A stretch of DNA of 64,000 nucleotides from Actinomycetota bacterium (GCA_019240215.1 JAFAYQ010000049.1:62001-126000); one strand, 5' to 3'; shown: positions 10,284 to 18,947, counted from the first letter of the stretch. Notes: generated by a model not told the origin, from the letters alone. Made by a program: numbers and translations.

Positions 10284-10581
10284 CGAGGCCTCCCGCAAAG
10301 CGCAGCCCCGGGACCACTCCGCTTCCGGCCAGCGGCACCAGCTCGACCTCGCGCTCGACCCCCGGCTCGAACCGCACCGCCGTCCCGGCCGCGATGCCCA
10401 GCCGGTGCCCGCGGGCCGCCTCCCGGTCGAACGACAGCGCCGGGTTGGCCTGGGCGAAGTGGTAGTGCGAACCGACCTGGACCGGCCGGTCCCCGGTGTT
10501 GACCACGACCAGGGTCCGCACCGCACGCCCCTCGTTCAGCAGCACCGGCCCCTCGCCGGGCACGATCTCGCCTGGTATCAC
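10276..10581 (-). CDS. ureB: urease beta subunit UreB
   Basis: A 101-residue beta subunit beginning at GTG 10581 with the family start [18 protein letters not shown]. It contains the [24 protein letters not shown] core that packs against UreC. The length is standard. The gene starts 11 bases after the ureA stop and overlaps ureC, so the three structural subunits are separate polypeptides as in most actinomycetes. The C-terminus ends in a short Gly-rich tail (FAGGLGG). Confidence 0.95.
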
Positions 10582-10592
10582 CGCGTCACCGC

Positions 10593-10895
10593 CTACGGGA
10601 TCGGCTCGTGCACGGTGACCAGCTTGGTCCCGTCCGGGAAGGTGGCCTCGATCTGGACCTCGGTCAGCATCTCGGGGACCCCGTCCATCACGTCGTCCCG
10701 GGTCAGCACGGTCCGCCCGGCCTGCATCAGCTCGGCCACCCCGAGCCCGTCCCGCGCCCGCTCGAGCAGGAACGAGCTGATCACCGCGACCGCCTCCGGG
10801 TAGTTGAGCTGCAGCCCGCGCGCCCGCCGCTCCCGGGCCAGGCCCGCGGCCACGTGGATCAGCAGCCGCTCCTGTTCGTGCGGCGAAATCAACAT
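10593..10895 (-). CDS. ureA: urease gamma subunit UreA
   Basis: A 100-residue gamma subunit of the UreABC trimer, first in the operon. It has the family pattern [30 protein letters not shown] at the N-terminus, [15 protein letters not shown] near residue 63 and the [21 protein letters not shown] end. AAGGTG sits five bases before the ATG. That ribosome site partly falls in the right arm of a CTTAAC/GTTAAG inverted repeat at 10904-10923, so folding or a bound protein could limit translation. Confidence 0.95.
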   Translation of the reverse strand: MLISPHEQERLLIHVAAGLARERRARGLQLNYPEAVAVISSFLLERARDGLGVAELMQAGRTVLTRDDVMDGVPEMLTEVQIEATFPDGTKLVTVHEPIP

Positions 10896-10903
10896 AGCGG
10901 CAC

Positions 10904-10933
10904 CTTAACGCCCGCGTGTTAAGCCCGTGTAAC
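10904..10933 (-). promoter_or_regulatory. ureA upstream inverted repeat and GlnR-like site
   Basis: CTTAAC (10904-10909) and GTTAAG (10918-10923) form a perfect inverted repeat eight bases apart, nine bases upstream of the ureA start. Read towards ureA, GTTAC (10933-10929), six bases and TTAAC (10922-10918) give the AC-n9-AC spacing of actinomycete GlnR boxes (gTnAc-n6-GaAAc), with a good a-site and a weak b-site. GlnR control of ure genes is established in Streptomyces and Mycobacterium; here it is only inferred. The same 150-base gap holds several further TAAC words. Confidence 0.35.
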
Positions 10934-11101
10934 CCGGCGTTTCCGGGCGCAGATCCGCACACCCGAACGTGTTCACCCCATTTCTTAACGATGTCTAACG
11001 ATGCCCGCTCTGACCGATTTCTCCGTCCCCGTGTCTCTAACGTGTAACAGACCTGAGCGTGCGTGATCTGGGAGCAGGATCCGGAAGGAGCTTTCGAAGC
11101 C

Positions 11102-12142
11102 GTGAGACAGCGGAGAAACCGACGGAGCAAGCGCCGCGTGTACCTGGTCGCGGCCGGGGCGTGTGTCCCGGTGGCGGCGGTCGCCGTCGTGCTCACTCAG
11201 GCCGGCGCCCACCCGGCCGCTCAGCTCGGGGCCAGGCCGGCCGCCTACAGCGGCAGCATGCCGATGGGCGGCTTCGGCCGCGGCGGCTACCCGATGACCG
11301 GCGGCGCCACCGGCGGCGTCCAGGGCCTGCACGCGCTGGGCGCGGGCGGCACCGCCAACGCCGCCGACGCGGCCGCCACCTCCACCAACTGGTCCGGCTA
11401 CGCCGCCGCCGGCCAGGCCGGCCAGTTCACCAGCGTGTCCTCCTCGTGGACGCAGCCGGCCGTCACCTGCGGCGCCCAGCAGACGTTCTCCAGCTTCTGG
11501 GTCGGCCTCGACGGCGACGGCACCCAGAGCGTGGAACAGACCGGCACCGAGGCCGACTGCGACAACGGTGCCGCCTCCTACCAGGGCTGGTGGGAGATGT
11601 TCCCGGCCGCCCCGGTGTTCTACAACGAGCCGGTCAAGCCCGGTGATGCGATGTCGGCCAAGGTCGTCTCCAACGGCGGCGGCTCCTACAGCCTGACGCT
11701 GAGCGACGCCACCGAGAACTGGACCCAGACCACCCAGCAGACCTCGACGACCGCCCAGGACGGCTCGGCCGAGGTCATCGCCGAGGCGCCCAGCAGCCAG
11801 AACGGCGTGCTCCCGCTGTCCAACTTCGGCACCGTGAGCTTCACCGACGCCGACGCCGACAACGCGCCGATCGGCAACGCCAACGCCGACTCGCTGACGA
11901 TGGTGTCCGCGGCTGGCGTCACCGAGGCCACCCCGTCCGCGCTGACCGGCGGCAACGCCTTCTCGGTGACGTTCGGCGGCGGCGGCGCGACCACCGGCGG
12001 CGGGTCGCCGGCCCCGAGCGGCAGCCCGGCCCCGACCGGCAGCACCGCCCCGACCACGCCGGCCAGCACCGCGCCGGCCAGCACCGCGCCGAGCCCGGCC
12101 GGTGGCGGCGGCCACCGCCACCACCACCCCTGGTTCTGGTAA
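11102..12142 (+). CDS. secreted G1 family (eqolisin-type) glutamic peptidase
   Basis: A 346-residue exported protein. After a basic start and a hydrophobic stretch near residues 11-33 (signal peptide), a Gly-rich spacer leads to the G1/A4 beta-sandwich: TNWSGYA near 99, [22 protein letters not shown] and [11 protein letters not shown]. The catalytic pair of the family is Gln plus Glu. Gln146 in VEQTG and the Glu of AEVIAEAP (residues 224-228) sit at the expected places. Such enzymes cleave proteins at acidic pH. A Pro/Thr-rich tail and a His/Trp-rich C-terminus (HRHHHPWFW) follow. The GTG at 11102 is preferred over one at 11063 because GGAAGGAG lies 11 bases before it. It is convergent with the GH15 gene. 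Confidence 0.8.
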   Translation: MRQRRNRRSKRRVYLVAAGACVPVAAVAVVLTQAGAHPAAQLGARPAAYSGSMPMGGFGRGGYPMTGGATGGVQGLHALGAGGTANAADAAATSTNWSGYAAAGQAGQFTSVSSSWTQPAVTCGAQQTFSSFWVGLDGDGTQSVEQTGTEADCDNGAASYQGWWEMFPAAPVFYNEPVKPGDAMSAKVVSNGGGSYSLTLSDATENWTQTTQQTSTTAQDGSAEVIAEAPSSQNGVLPLSNFGTVSFTDADADNAPIGNANADSLTMVSAAGVTEATPSALTGGNAFSVTFGGGGATTGGGSPAPSGSPAPTGSTAPTTPASTAPASTAPSPAGGGGHRHHHPWFW

Positions 12143-12146
12143 GAGG

Positions 12147-13559
12147 TCAGCGCCCGACCACGGTAAGAGGAGGAAGGGGACAGCCGCCCGCGGCTGTCCC
12201 TTTTCCCTGTCCGGGCACCGGCACGGCCGGCAGCGGGTGCGACTGGGCCACCATCGTCAGCAGCACGGCCGCGTCGGTCCAGGCCAGCGGGGCCACCGAA
12301 CCCGGGTGGCCGTTCGCGTCGACCTGCTCGGGCAGCTCGCCGAGGACGGTGCGGTGGGCGGCCAGCCAGTCCAGCAGCGTCGCGGCCGCCGCCTGCTGAC
12401 CGGTCTCGGCGTCGGCCAGCGCGAAGAACGCGGTCTCCGGGGTCCAGGCGGTCGACGGGTTGCCGGGCCAGTCGGTGCCCGGCAGCAGCCCGCCGCCCGG
12501 CAGCGTCAGCGCCCGCTGGGCGGTCTGCTCGGCCCGCACCAGGGCCGCGCTGGCCGGCCCGAACGGCGGCCCCAGCCAGGTGACGGCGGCGTCCGGCCCG
12601 GCCGGGTCGCGCGGCAGCCGGTGGTCGCCGTAACAGCCGAACGACGCCTGCACGGCCGTCCCCAGCCGGCTGGCGGCCGCCCCCCAGCGCTGGCTGGCGG
12701 TGGTCCGGCCCAGCGCCGCGGCGATGTCGGCCGCCGCCCGCAGCCCGGTCAGCAGCGGGGCGGCGGTGCCCAGGGTGACCTGGGCGCCGTGCTCCCAGTA
12801 GTCGGTGGCCGGCCCCGGCAGCCCGTCCGGGGTCAGTGACCGCTCGGCCGCCCCGGCCGCCGCGTTGACCATCGGCCACAGCGCGGCCAGCTCGCCCCGC
12901 CCGGCCGGACCGCCGCCCGCCGACTGGTACCAGGACCAGACCGCCCACGGGACCCAGCCGACCGCGTCCAGCTCGGTCGGCCGCCCGTCCTGCACCGGCC
13001 CGCTCCCGTTGGTCTGGTACCGGGCCGCCCAGGTCCCGTTCCGGTTCTGCTCGGCCCCGAGGAACCGCAGCACCCGCAGCGCGTCATCCCCGTGCCCGGT
13101 GCTGGCCAGCGCCACCGCCACCCAGCTCGAGTCGCGCGGCCAGGCGTAGTCCCAGCCGTGGTAGTAGCCGGCCACCACCGCCCCGTCGGGCTGGACCGAC
13201 AGGTACAGGTCGAGCAGCGCCCGGTCGGCCATCGAGCGCAGCACCGGCCCGCGGCCGGGCACGGTACCGGCCGCCAGCCACTGGGCCCCCGCCCGGCTAC
13301 CGGCGCTCACCCCGGCCGCGCACCGGCCCGCCAGCCGCACGCTCTCGTCACCGTCGTAGCTCACGTTCTGGTCCGGCGGCACCACGATGACCTGCTGCGA
13401 TCCGCACGAGTCCTCGGCGATGCCCTCGGTCAGGGCACTCGCCGCGGGGGCGCTGTGGTCCAGGCCGCGGAACCCGGTCCCGGTCAGCGCGGTGGCCACC
13501 AGCGCGGCCATGACCGTCACCGCCACCAGTACCCGGGCCAGAAGCGGAATGCCGGGCAT
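12147..13559 (-). CDS. secreted GH15-like glucoamylase-type glycosidase
   Basis: A 470-residue protein with an N-terminal signal peptide or anchor (residues 5-28) and an alpha/alpha-barrel of glycoside hydrolase family 15 type. Family motifs are YYHGWDYAWPRDSSW near residue 138, the Glu-containing PTELDAVGWVPWAVW near 205 (position of the catalytic acid) and EQVDANGHPGSVAPLAWTDA near the C-terminus (catalytic base region). GH15 enzymes are inverting exo-hydrolases acting on alpha-glucans, trehalose or dextrans. The N-terminal beta domain is short, and a run of hydrophobic plus charged residues may tether it to the membrane. The last 20 codons overlap the neighbour's terminator. Confidence 0.75.
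   Translation of the reverse strand: MPGIPLLARVLVAVTVMAALVATALTGTGFRGLDHSAPAASALTEGIAEDSCGSQQVIVVPPDQNVSYDGDESVRLAGRCAAGVSAGSRAGAQWLAAGTVPGRGPVLRSMADRALLDLYLSVQPDGAVVAGYYHGWDYAWPRDSSWVAVALASTGHGDDALRVLRFLGAEQNRNGTWAARYQTNGSGPVQDGRPTELDAVGWVPWAVWSWYQSAGGGPAGRGELAALWPMVNAAAGAAERSLTPDGLPGPATDYWEHGAQVTLGTAAPLLTGLRAAADIAAALGRTTASQRWGAAASRLGTAVQASFGCYGDHRLPRDPAGPDAAVTWLGPPFGPASAALVRAEQTAQRALTLPGGGLLPGTDWPGNPSTAWTPETAFFALADAETGQQAAAATLLDWLAAHRTVLGELPEQVDANGHPGSVAPLAWTDAAVLLTMVAQSHPLPAVPVPGQGKGTAAGGCPLPPLTVVGR
12174..12204 (+). terminator. strong hairpin terminator after the G1 peptidase gene
   Basis: GGGACAGCCG (12177-12186) pairs perfectly with CGGCTGTCCC (12191-12200) around a CCCG loop, and TTTT follows. 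Flanking A and T residues can extend the stem by three pairs. It lies 35 bases past the peptidase stop but inside the last codons of the convergent GH15 gene, so it also shapes that protein's C-terminus. Confidence 0.85.
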
Positions 13560-13613
13560 GAACGGATCTTAACCGCTGCCCGCGACCCCCGCCCCGGCCG
13601 CCCCGTTAACCCC

Positions 13614-13658
13614 TTGACAGCTTGGCCACCGCAGGACTCTAATGTGCTAGGCAACTAG
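13614..13658 (+). promoter_or_regulatory. promoter and operator of the GntR/ABC operon
   Basis: TTGACA (13614-13619) and TCTAAT (13638-13643) with an 18-base spacer form a good SigA-type promoter, rare in such GC-rich DNA. Just downstream CTAG-GCAA-CTAG (13647-13658) is a small palindrome placed where a YtrA-type repressor could block transcription. The operator role is inferred. Confidence 0.6.
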
Positions 13659-13675
13659 ATGAATAGAGGATTGCC

Positions 13676-14074
13676 TTGATTGAGTTCCACCTCGACACTC
13701 GCTCCGGCGTGGCGCCCTACCTGCAGCTGATCCACCAGGTGCGGCACGCCCTGCGGCTGGATCTGCTGCGCGAGGGCGAGCAGCTGCCGACGGTCAAGGA
13801 GGTGTCGGCCGCGCTCGCCATCAACCCCAACACCGTGCTCAAGGCCTACCGCGAGCTGGAGTACCAGCAGCTGGTGGCGGCCCGGCCCGGCCGCGGCACG
13901 TTCGTGACCGGGACCCTCGACGGCCCGCTGCTGGCCGCCCAGGAACCACTGCGCCGCGAGCTGGTGCGCTGGCTCGGCAAGGCGCGCCGCTCCGGATTGG
14001 ACGAAGAAAGCATCGAGGCGTTGTTTCTGGCCACCTTTCGGTCCACGGCCTCTTCCGAGGAGGACATAGCATGA
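13676..14074 (+). CDS. GntR-family regulator, YtrA subfamily
   Basis: A 132-residue regulator with an N-terminal winged helix (YLQLIHQVRHALRLDLL, LPTVKEVSAALAINPNTVLKAYRELE) and only a short helical C-terminal tail. That is the mark of the YtrA branch, which controls adjacent ABC transporters in response to cell-envelope stress. It starts at TTG with AGAGGA five bases upstream and ends in an ATGA overlap with the ATPase gene. It most likely represses its own operon through the palindrome at 13647-13658. Confidence 0.85.
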   Translation: MIEFHLDTRSGVAPYLQLIHQVRHALRLDLLREGEQLPTVKEVSAALAINPNTVLKAYRELEYQQLVAARPGRGTFVTGTLDGPLLAAQEPLRRELVRWLGKARRSGLDEESIEALFLATFRSTASSEEDIA

Positions 14075-14964
14075 CCGCTCTGCACGCCAGCGGGCTCGGC
14101 AAGCGCTACCGGCAGCGGTGGGCGCTCAGCGATTGTTCGCTGCAGATTCCGGCCGGCCGGGTGGCCGGTCTGGTCGGCCCCAACGGGGCCGGCAAGTCCA
14201 CCCTGCTCAACCTGGCCGTGGGCCTGCTCGCCCCGGACGCCGGCACCGTCACCGTGCTCGACGGCCAGCCCGGCAGCGGCCCGGCCCAGCTGGCCAAGGT
14301 CGGGTTCGTGGCCCAGGACACCCCGGTCTACGCGGGCCTGAGCGTGGCCGACCACCTGCGCCTGGGCGGCCACCTCAACCCGGGCTGGGACGCCGCCTAC
14401 GCCCAGCGCCGCATCGAGCACCTCAGCCTCGACCCGGCCCAGAAGGCGGGCAAGCTGTCCGGCGGCCAGAAGGCCCAGCTCGCGCTGACCCTGGCCCTGG
14501 CCAAACGGCCCCGGCTGCTCATCCTCGACGAGCCGGTCGCCAGCCTCGACCCGCTCGCCCGCCGCGAGTTCCTGTCCGACCTGATGGCGGCGGTGGCCGA
14601 GCACGAGGTCAGCGTCATCCTCTCCTCCCACCTGGTCAGCGACCTGGAACGGGTCTGTGACTACCTCGTCGTGCTCGCGGCCTCACGGGTGCAGATCGCG
14701 GGCGACGTGGACGCGCTGATCGCCAGCCACCACCGGCTGATCGGCCCCCGCCGCGACCCGGCCACCCTGCCCAGCGACCAGCTGGTCATCCAGGGCAGCC
14801 ACACCGACCGGCAGAGCACGCTGATCGTGCAGACCCGCCACCCGGTGCTCGACCCGGCCTGGACGGTCGAGCAGCTCAACCTGGAAGACCTGGTCCTGGC
14901 CTACATGAGCCAGGCCGCCAACGGCCACGACCGGGCCCGTCCCGTGCTGGAGGTACAGCGATGA
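14071..14964 (+). CDS. ABC transporter ATP-binding protein
   Basis: A 297-residue ATPase with Walker A GPNGAGKST near residue 36, the Q-loop FVAQDTPVY, signature LSGGQKAQ, Walker B LLILDEPVASLD and the H-loop SSHLVSDLER. A C-terminal extension of about 90 residues follows, as in the ATPases of YtrA/BcrA-type systems. It pairs with the next gene's permease. Both junctions are ATGA overlaps, so stoichiometric synthesis is likely. The probable role is export of, or protection from, an envelope-active compound. Confidence 0.85.
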   Translation: MTALHASGLGKRYRQRWALSDCSLQIPAGRVAGLVGPNGAGKSTLLNLAVGLLAPDAGTVTVLDGQPGSGPAQLAKVGFVAQDTPVYAGLSVADHLRLGGHLNPGWDAAYAQRRIEHLSLDPAQKAGKLSGGQKAQLALTLALAKRPRLLILDEPVASLDPLARREFLSDLMAAVAEHEVSVILSSHLVSDLERVCDYLVVLAASRVQIAGDVDALIASHHRLIGPRRDPATLPSDQLVIQGSHTDRQSTLIVQTRHPVLDPAWTVEQLNLEDLVLAYMSQAANGHDRARPVLEVQR

Positions 14965-16010
14965 TCTGGCTCACCTGGCGTCAGTTCCGCGTCCAGGCCG
15001 TGGTGACCGCGGCCATCCTCGCCGTCTTCGGCGTGCTGCTGCTGGTGACCGGCCCGAGCCTGGGCGGCGTGTACCGGACCAGCGGCTTCGCCGCCTGTCA
15101 CAGCGGCTGCGCGCAGCTGGCCGGCAACTTCCTCGCTCAGATCGGCGTCCCGCACTACCACCTGGTCTACCTGTTCGGGGCGGTGCTGATCATCGTGCTG
15201 CCCGCGATCATCGGCCTGTTCTGGGGTGCGCCGCTGCTGGCCCGCGAGCTCGAGGCCGGCACGTTCCGGCTGGCCTGGAACCAGAGCGTCACCCGCGAGC
15301 GCTGGCTGGCGGTCAAGCTCGGCGTCCTCGGCCTGGCCAGCATGGCCGCGGCCGGGCTGCTCAGCCTGATCCTCGGCTGGTGGGCCAGCCCCATCGACCG
15401 GGCGGCCGGGCTCGGCTCGGTCGGCGGCTACGAGAACCGCTTCTTCCCGGTCGTGTTCGGCACCCGCGGGATCGCCCCGCTCGGCTACGCGGCCTTCGCG
15501 TTCGTCCTCGGGGTGCTGATCGGGCTGCTGATCCGGCGCACGGTCCCGGCCATGGCGGTCACGCTCGGCCTCATCGCCGCCGTCCAGATCGCGTTCCCGC
15601 TGGTGGTCCGCCCGCACCTGATCACCCCGGTCCGCCACTCCATCACCATCACCGCGTCCGCCATCCAGGGCATGGGGGTCAGCGGTCCCGGGCCCGACGC
15701 CCAGCTGCGGACGGTCTTCGCCGGGACCGTGAACACGCCCGGCGCCTGGGTGTACTCCGACGCGACCGTCACCGCGTCCGGCTCGCCCGACCTCGGCACG
15801 GTCCCGGCCGCCTGCCAGAACATCGGGCCCAACGGCAGCTTCCAGCCCTGCCAGCAGGCGCTGGCCGCCCGCAACTTCCAGCAGCAGCTGGTCTACCAGC
15901 CGGCCAGCCGCTACTGGACCTTCCAGGCGCTGGAGTTCGGCATCTACCTGACCGTCGCCATCGTGCTGGCCTGGGCCAGCTTCTGGCTGCTGCGCCGCCG
16001 CCTGAGCTGA
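14961..16010 (+). CDS. ABC transporter permease
   Basis: A 349-residue integral membrane protein. Hydrophobic segments are visible near residues 12-30, 65-90, 112-135, 175-195, 200-220 and 320-342, with an extracytoplasmic loop of about 100 residues before the last one. A cysteine-containing loop (CHSGC) follows the first segment. This matches the ABC2/YtrC-like permeases encoded with YtrA regulators. It is the last gene of the operon, and a convergent SDR gene ends 23 bases further on. Confidence 0.8.
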   Translation: MIWLTWRQFRVQAVVTAAILAVFGVLLLVTGPSLGGVYRTSGFAACHSGCAQLAGNFLAQIGVPHYHLVYLFGAVLIIVLPAIIGLFWGAPLLARELEAGTFRLAWNQSVTRERWLAVKLGVLGLASMAAAGLLSLILGWWASPIDRAAGLGSVGGYENRFFPVVFGTRGIAPLGYAAFAFVLGVLIGLLIRRTVPAMAVTLGLIAAVQIAFPLVVRPHLITPVRHSITITASAIQGMGVSGPGPDAQLRTVFAGTVNTPGAWVYSDATVTASGSPDLGTVPAACQNIGPNGSFQPCQQALAARNFQQQLVYQPASRYWTFQALEFGIYLTVAIVLAWASFWLLRRRLS

Positions 16011-16032
16011 CGGGGGCCTCCGGCGGCCGGCG

Positions 16033-16734
16033 TCAGCCAGCCAGCTGCGGGTACAGCGCGGCCACCCCACCAGCCAGGCCGCGCTGGACCTGCTGGCTGA
16101 GCTCGTCGGCCAGCACCTCGAACTGGCCGTCCGCCACCCCGTCGAGGGCGAGCTTGGCCACCACCGCCGGGTCGGACTTGGGCGAGGTCACGTGGGCGGC
16201 CATGTCGGTGTCCATGTAGCCCACGTGCAGCGCCGTGACCTGGGTGCCCTGCCCGGCCAGCTCGACCCGCAGCGCGTTGGTCAGCGACCACTCGGCCGAC
16301 TTGGCCGCGCAGTAGGCGCTGTTGCCGGGCAGGCTGACCCAGGACAATACCGACAGCACGTTGAGGATCGCGCCGCCGCCCGCCGCCGCCAGCTGCGGCG
16401 CGAACGCCCGCGACACCGCCAGCGTCCCGAAGAAGTGCGTGTTCATCTCCAGCTCGATGTCGGCCAGCGACCCCTCCAGCAGACTGGTCACGGTGGACGA
16501 CCCGGCGTTGTTGATCAGCAGGCTGACGTCCCCGGTGGACGCGGCGGCGGCGGCCACCGAGTCCGGGTCGGTGACATCGAGCGCGACCGGGATCACCCCC
16601 GGGAGGTCGACCGCCTCCGGCCGCCGGGCGCCCGCGTACACCTTGGCCCCGCGGGCCACGAGCTCCTCGGCGAACCGGCGACCCAGCCCCCGGTTGGCCC
16701 CCGTCACCAGCGCCGTACTTCCCTCGATCTGCAT
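16033..16734 (-). CDS. short-chain dehydrogenase/reductase
   Basis: A 233-residue classical SDR. It has the cofactor motif TGANRGLG near residues 10-17, an NNAG motif near 75, the catalytic Ser in NVLSVLSW and YCAAK for the Tyr/Lys pair. The Arg residues after the first beta strand suggest NADP(H). The ATG at 16734 has GGAGGG upstream; a longer form would begin inside the operator. It is divergent from an HxlR regulator, the usual arrangement for regulator-controlled oxidoreductases that answer to electrophiles or quinones. The substrate is unknown. Confidence 0.85.
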   Translation of the reverse strand: MQIEGSTALVTGANRGLGRRFAEELVARGAKVYAGARRPEAVDLPGVIPVALDVTDPDSVAAAAASTGDVSLLINNAGSSTVTSLLEGSLADIELEMNTHFFGTLAVSRAFAPQLAAAGGGAILNVLSVLSWVSLPGNSAYCAAKSAEWSLTNALRVELAGQGTQVTALHVGYMDTDMAAHVTSPKSDPAVVAKLALDGVADGQFEVLADELSQQVQRGLAGGVAALYPQLAG

Positions 16735-16768
16735 CGTGCCCTCCACAATCTCCGCCTGAGTAGGTAAA

Positions 16769-16792
16769 TCCAACTTAGCTATCTGAATTGGA
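16769..16792. promoter_or_regulatory. HxlR-type operator between SDR and hxlR genes
   Basis: TCCAACTTAG (16769-16778) and CTGAATTGGA (16783-16792) are inverted repeats around CTAT, matching at eight of ten positions. A further half-site-like AACTCAG follows at about 16799. The AT-rich palindrome sits in the 86-base divergent gap and is the natural binding site for the adjacent HxlR protein. Confidence 0.6.
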
Positions 16793-16820
16793 AAACGCAA
16801 CTCAGAGGTAGACTGGCGGT

Positions 16821-17312
16821 ATGACGGAGAAGGCGACGGTGGAGTCCCTGCTCGATCCGGCCACGGACACGCCGCCCGCGCTGATGTGCTCGATCGCCCG
16901 CAGCCTGTGCGTGGTCGGCGAGCGCTGGACGTTCCTGATCCTGCGCGAGGCGTTCTGGGGGTCCACCCGGTTCTCGGAGTTCCGCGACCGCCTCGGCATC
17001 GCCCCCGACGTGCTCACCGACCGCCTGGCCACCTTGACCGAAGCCGGCGTCCTGACCCGCGAGCCCTACCAGGAGCCGGGTCGCCGCGTCCGCGACGCTT
17101 ACCGCCTGACCCCGGCCGGCCGCCAGCTCCAGATCGTCCTCGGCGCCCTCCAGCAGTGGGGCGACGATCACCTCCCCCCACCCGGCGGCCCTACCGTGAC
17201 CCGCCGCGCCCCCGACGGGCGCCCCGTCCACATCGGCTTCATCGACCCCGACGGCCACGAGATCCCCGCCGACGAGGTCGAGTTCGCCCGCACCGCCAAC
17301 TACCCGTCCTAG
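16821..17312 (+). CDS. HxlR-family transcriptional regulator
   Basis: A 163-residue winged-helix regulator. The HxlR signature is clear: CSIARSLCVVGERWTFLILREAFWGSTRFSEFRDRLGIAPDVLTDRL in the first 70 residues, then a beta wing (EPGRRVRDAYRLTPAGR). The conserved N-terminal Cys (residue 23, ALMCSIA), where redox-sensing members react with aldehydes, quinones or diamide, is present, and another Cys lies at residue 30. It probably represses the divergent SDR gene and itself. Confidence 0.88.
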   Translation: MTEKATVESLLDPATDTPPALMCSIARSLCVVGERWTFLILREAFWGSTRFSEFRDRLGIAPDVLTDRLATLTEAGVLTREPYQEPGRRVRDAYRLTPAGRQLQIVLGALQQWGDDHLPPPGGPTVTRRAPDGRPVHIGFIDPDGHEIPADEVEFARTANYPS

Positions 17313-17790
17313 CGAGCTGGTGCCGGATCTCCCGTGACCGGCCAGCCCCCCGCCGTACTCCGGTCCCCGCTCCGCCCCCGTCCCGCTCACCCCGCGGCAT
17401 GGCTCGCCTGGACCCGGCCTGCTTTCCCGGCGGCCGGGATGACGGCGACGGGATGGGCAGCCCGTCCCGCGGAGTGTGCTTGCGCGCCCCTCAAGTCACA
17501 CGCCCCTCAGCACCACGTGGGACTTCGTATTAGGGAAGACTTCTAGGCAGCATTTGTAAAAAAGTCGCCCCTGATCTGCGGCTCACCTCACGTCCCAGCC
17601 CCGTGCGTCACCTCAGCCACAACTGCCCCAAGCGACCCAGTCACACCCGGCTCACCAGTCACGTGAGTCCCACCAGCCGTACGCGCTCCCCGTCTCCCAC
17701 GCGTAACGCGGCGCCGGGCTCGCCAGCCCAGCTCACGCGCAACGCGGCGCCGGGCCCGCAGGCCCAGCGCCGCACTCCGGCGAACAAGCC
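17313..17790. other. 478-base non-coding gap between convergent genes
   Basis: No gene is supported here. The reading frames that cross it are Pro/Arg-rich noise. The segment around 17530-17575 is unusually AT-rich for this genome. The right part consists of short C-rich repeats and a 36-base tandem duplication (17699-17768) next to the GH43 stop. Each copy can fold a small GGGC/GCCC hairpin, so it may act as a terminator region. Confidence 0.5.
17699..17768. repeat. 36-bp tandem duplication, two copies
   Basis: The block beginning ACGCGTAACGCGGCGCCGGG at 17699 recurs at 17735 with a few substitutions (ACGCGCAACGCGGCGCCGGG). Each unit also carries a CCAGCCCAGC-like end with hairpin potential. 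The pair ends about 20 bases before the 3' end of the GH43 gene. Confidence 0.8.
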
Positions 17791-18765
17791 TCAGGCCACG
17801 TGCGGCTTCCCGCCTGGCCAGGTCAGGGTGGCGACCCGGACGATGCGGGTCCCCGGCGTGGACGGCGTCGGCTTGGAGTTCTCCCAGACGTGCCAGGCGA
17901 TGCGCGTCACCCCGCCTGCATCGGTGATCACCTCGGCTCCGCCAGGACCGTACCCGTATCCCTGCCCGGTCGCCATGACCGGGCCGGAGTACTTGAAGCC
18001 GGGGCCGAACGCCTTGGCCGACCACACGTCGGTGTGGTAGGCGTTGGTGTCGAACCGGTTCCGGGACACGAACAGCCACACCTTGCCGCCGTGGGCGACC
18101 AGGCTGGGGGCCTCCATCACGGTGCCGTCGGCCACCTCGGCCAGCGTCACCGTCGGGTTGCTGCCCGGGCTGAACTTCACGCTCGCCCCCGAGAACGTCA
18201 GCTTGCGGGCCTGGATCTGGAACGTGCCCTGCGGGAACGCCGGGTGGTAGTGGCCCCGCTTCCACACCAGGTAGTTCGCCTTGGCCGCGGTCACGTAGAC
18301 GGTCGGGTCGATGGCCTCCGTGTTGGCCGCGTTGCCGCACACCAGCCGGTGGGGCGCGCCGAACGTCCCGGTCGGGGTGGCCGCCACCGCCCAGTACACG
18401 CAGTGCGAGCCGCCGCCCTGAGCGGCGGTGAAGAACATGAAGTAACGCCCGTCCCGCGCCACCACGTGCGGCGCCCAGATGCCGGTCAGCCCGGCCGGCG
18501 CTTTGGCGTAGGCGTTGCCGACCTTGGTGAACGGCTTGCTGATGGACGACCCGCGGAAGATCGGCAGGATCCCGTCGCCGCCGCCGGTCGCGTAGACGTA
18601 GTACGACGAGCCGAACTTGGCGAAGCCGGGGTCGGCGGCCGACTGCTTGCTGATCGTGGTGTACGTCGGACCGGCCGCCTGCGCACTGACGGCGGTCGCC
18701 GCCAGAGCCCCGCCCATGGCCGCGGCGGCCAGGCCCGCGGCCGCGACCCGCAGTTTCATGTTCAA
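17791..18765 (-). CDS. secreted GH43-like glycosidase
   Basis: A 324-residue exported protein. A signal peptide spans about residues 1-31 (ending VSAQAAG). The five-bladed propeller signs of GH43 are visible: DPGFAKFGSSYYVYATGG with the catalytic-base Asp near residue 45, GIWAPHVVARDGRYFMFFTA near 94, AIDPTVYV near 151 and EAPSLVAHGGKVWLF near 218, whose Glu fits the catalytic acid. GH43 enzymes act on arabinans, xylans and related side chains. A TTG at 18765 has GGAGG nine bases upstream, while the ATG two codons later is too far from it; both give a normal signal peptide. It is divergent from the acyl-CoA dehydrogenase gene. Confidence 0.8.
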   Translation of the reverse strand: MNMKLRVAAAGLAAAAMGGALAATAVSAQAAGPTYTTISKQSAADPGFAKFGSSYYVYATGGGDGILPIFRGSSISKPFTKVGNAYAKAPAGLTGIWAPHVVARDGRYFMFFTAAQGGGSHCVYWAVAATPTGTFGAPHRLVCGNAANTEAIDPTVYVTAAKANYLVWKRGHYHPAFPQGTFQIQARKLTFSGASVKFSPGSNPTVTLAEVADGTVMEAPSLVAHGGKVWLFVSRNRFDTNAYHTDVWSAKAFGPGFKYSGPVMATGQGYGYGPGGAEVITDAGGVTRIAWHVWENSKPTPSTPGTRIVRVATLTWPGGKPHVA

Positions 18766-18947
18766 GATAATGATCCTCCCCTGTTTGATTTTGTCGCTCT
18801 ACCGGACGTTCCGACCCTAGGGGGTCCAGCCGCGCGCGTGGGGGTTTGACAACTCCGCGACCCGAGGTCAGGGTCGAGGTAGTACTAGAGCCCGATTCCA
18901 GAAAGACCGGAAAGACCACAAGGATCAGAAGAAAGGTCGGCAAGCCG

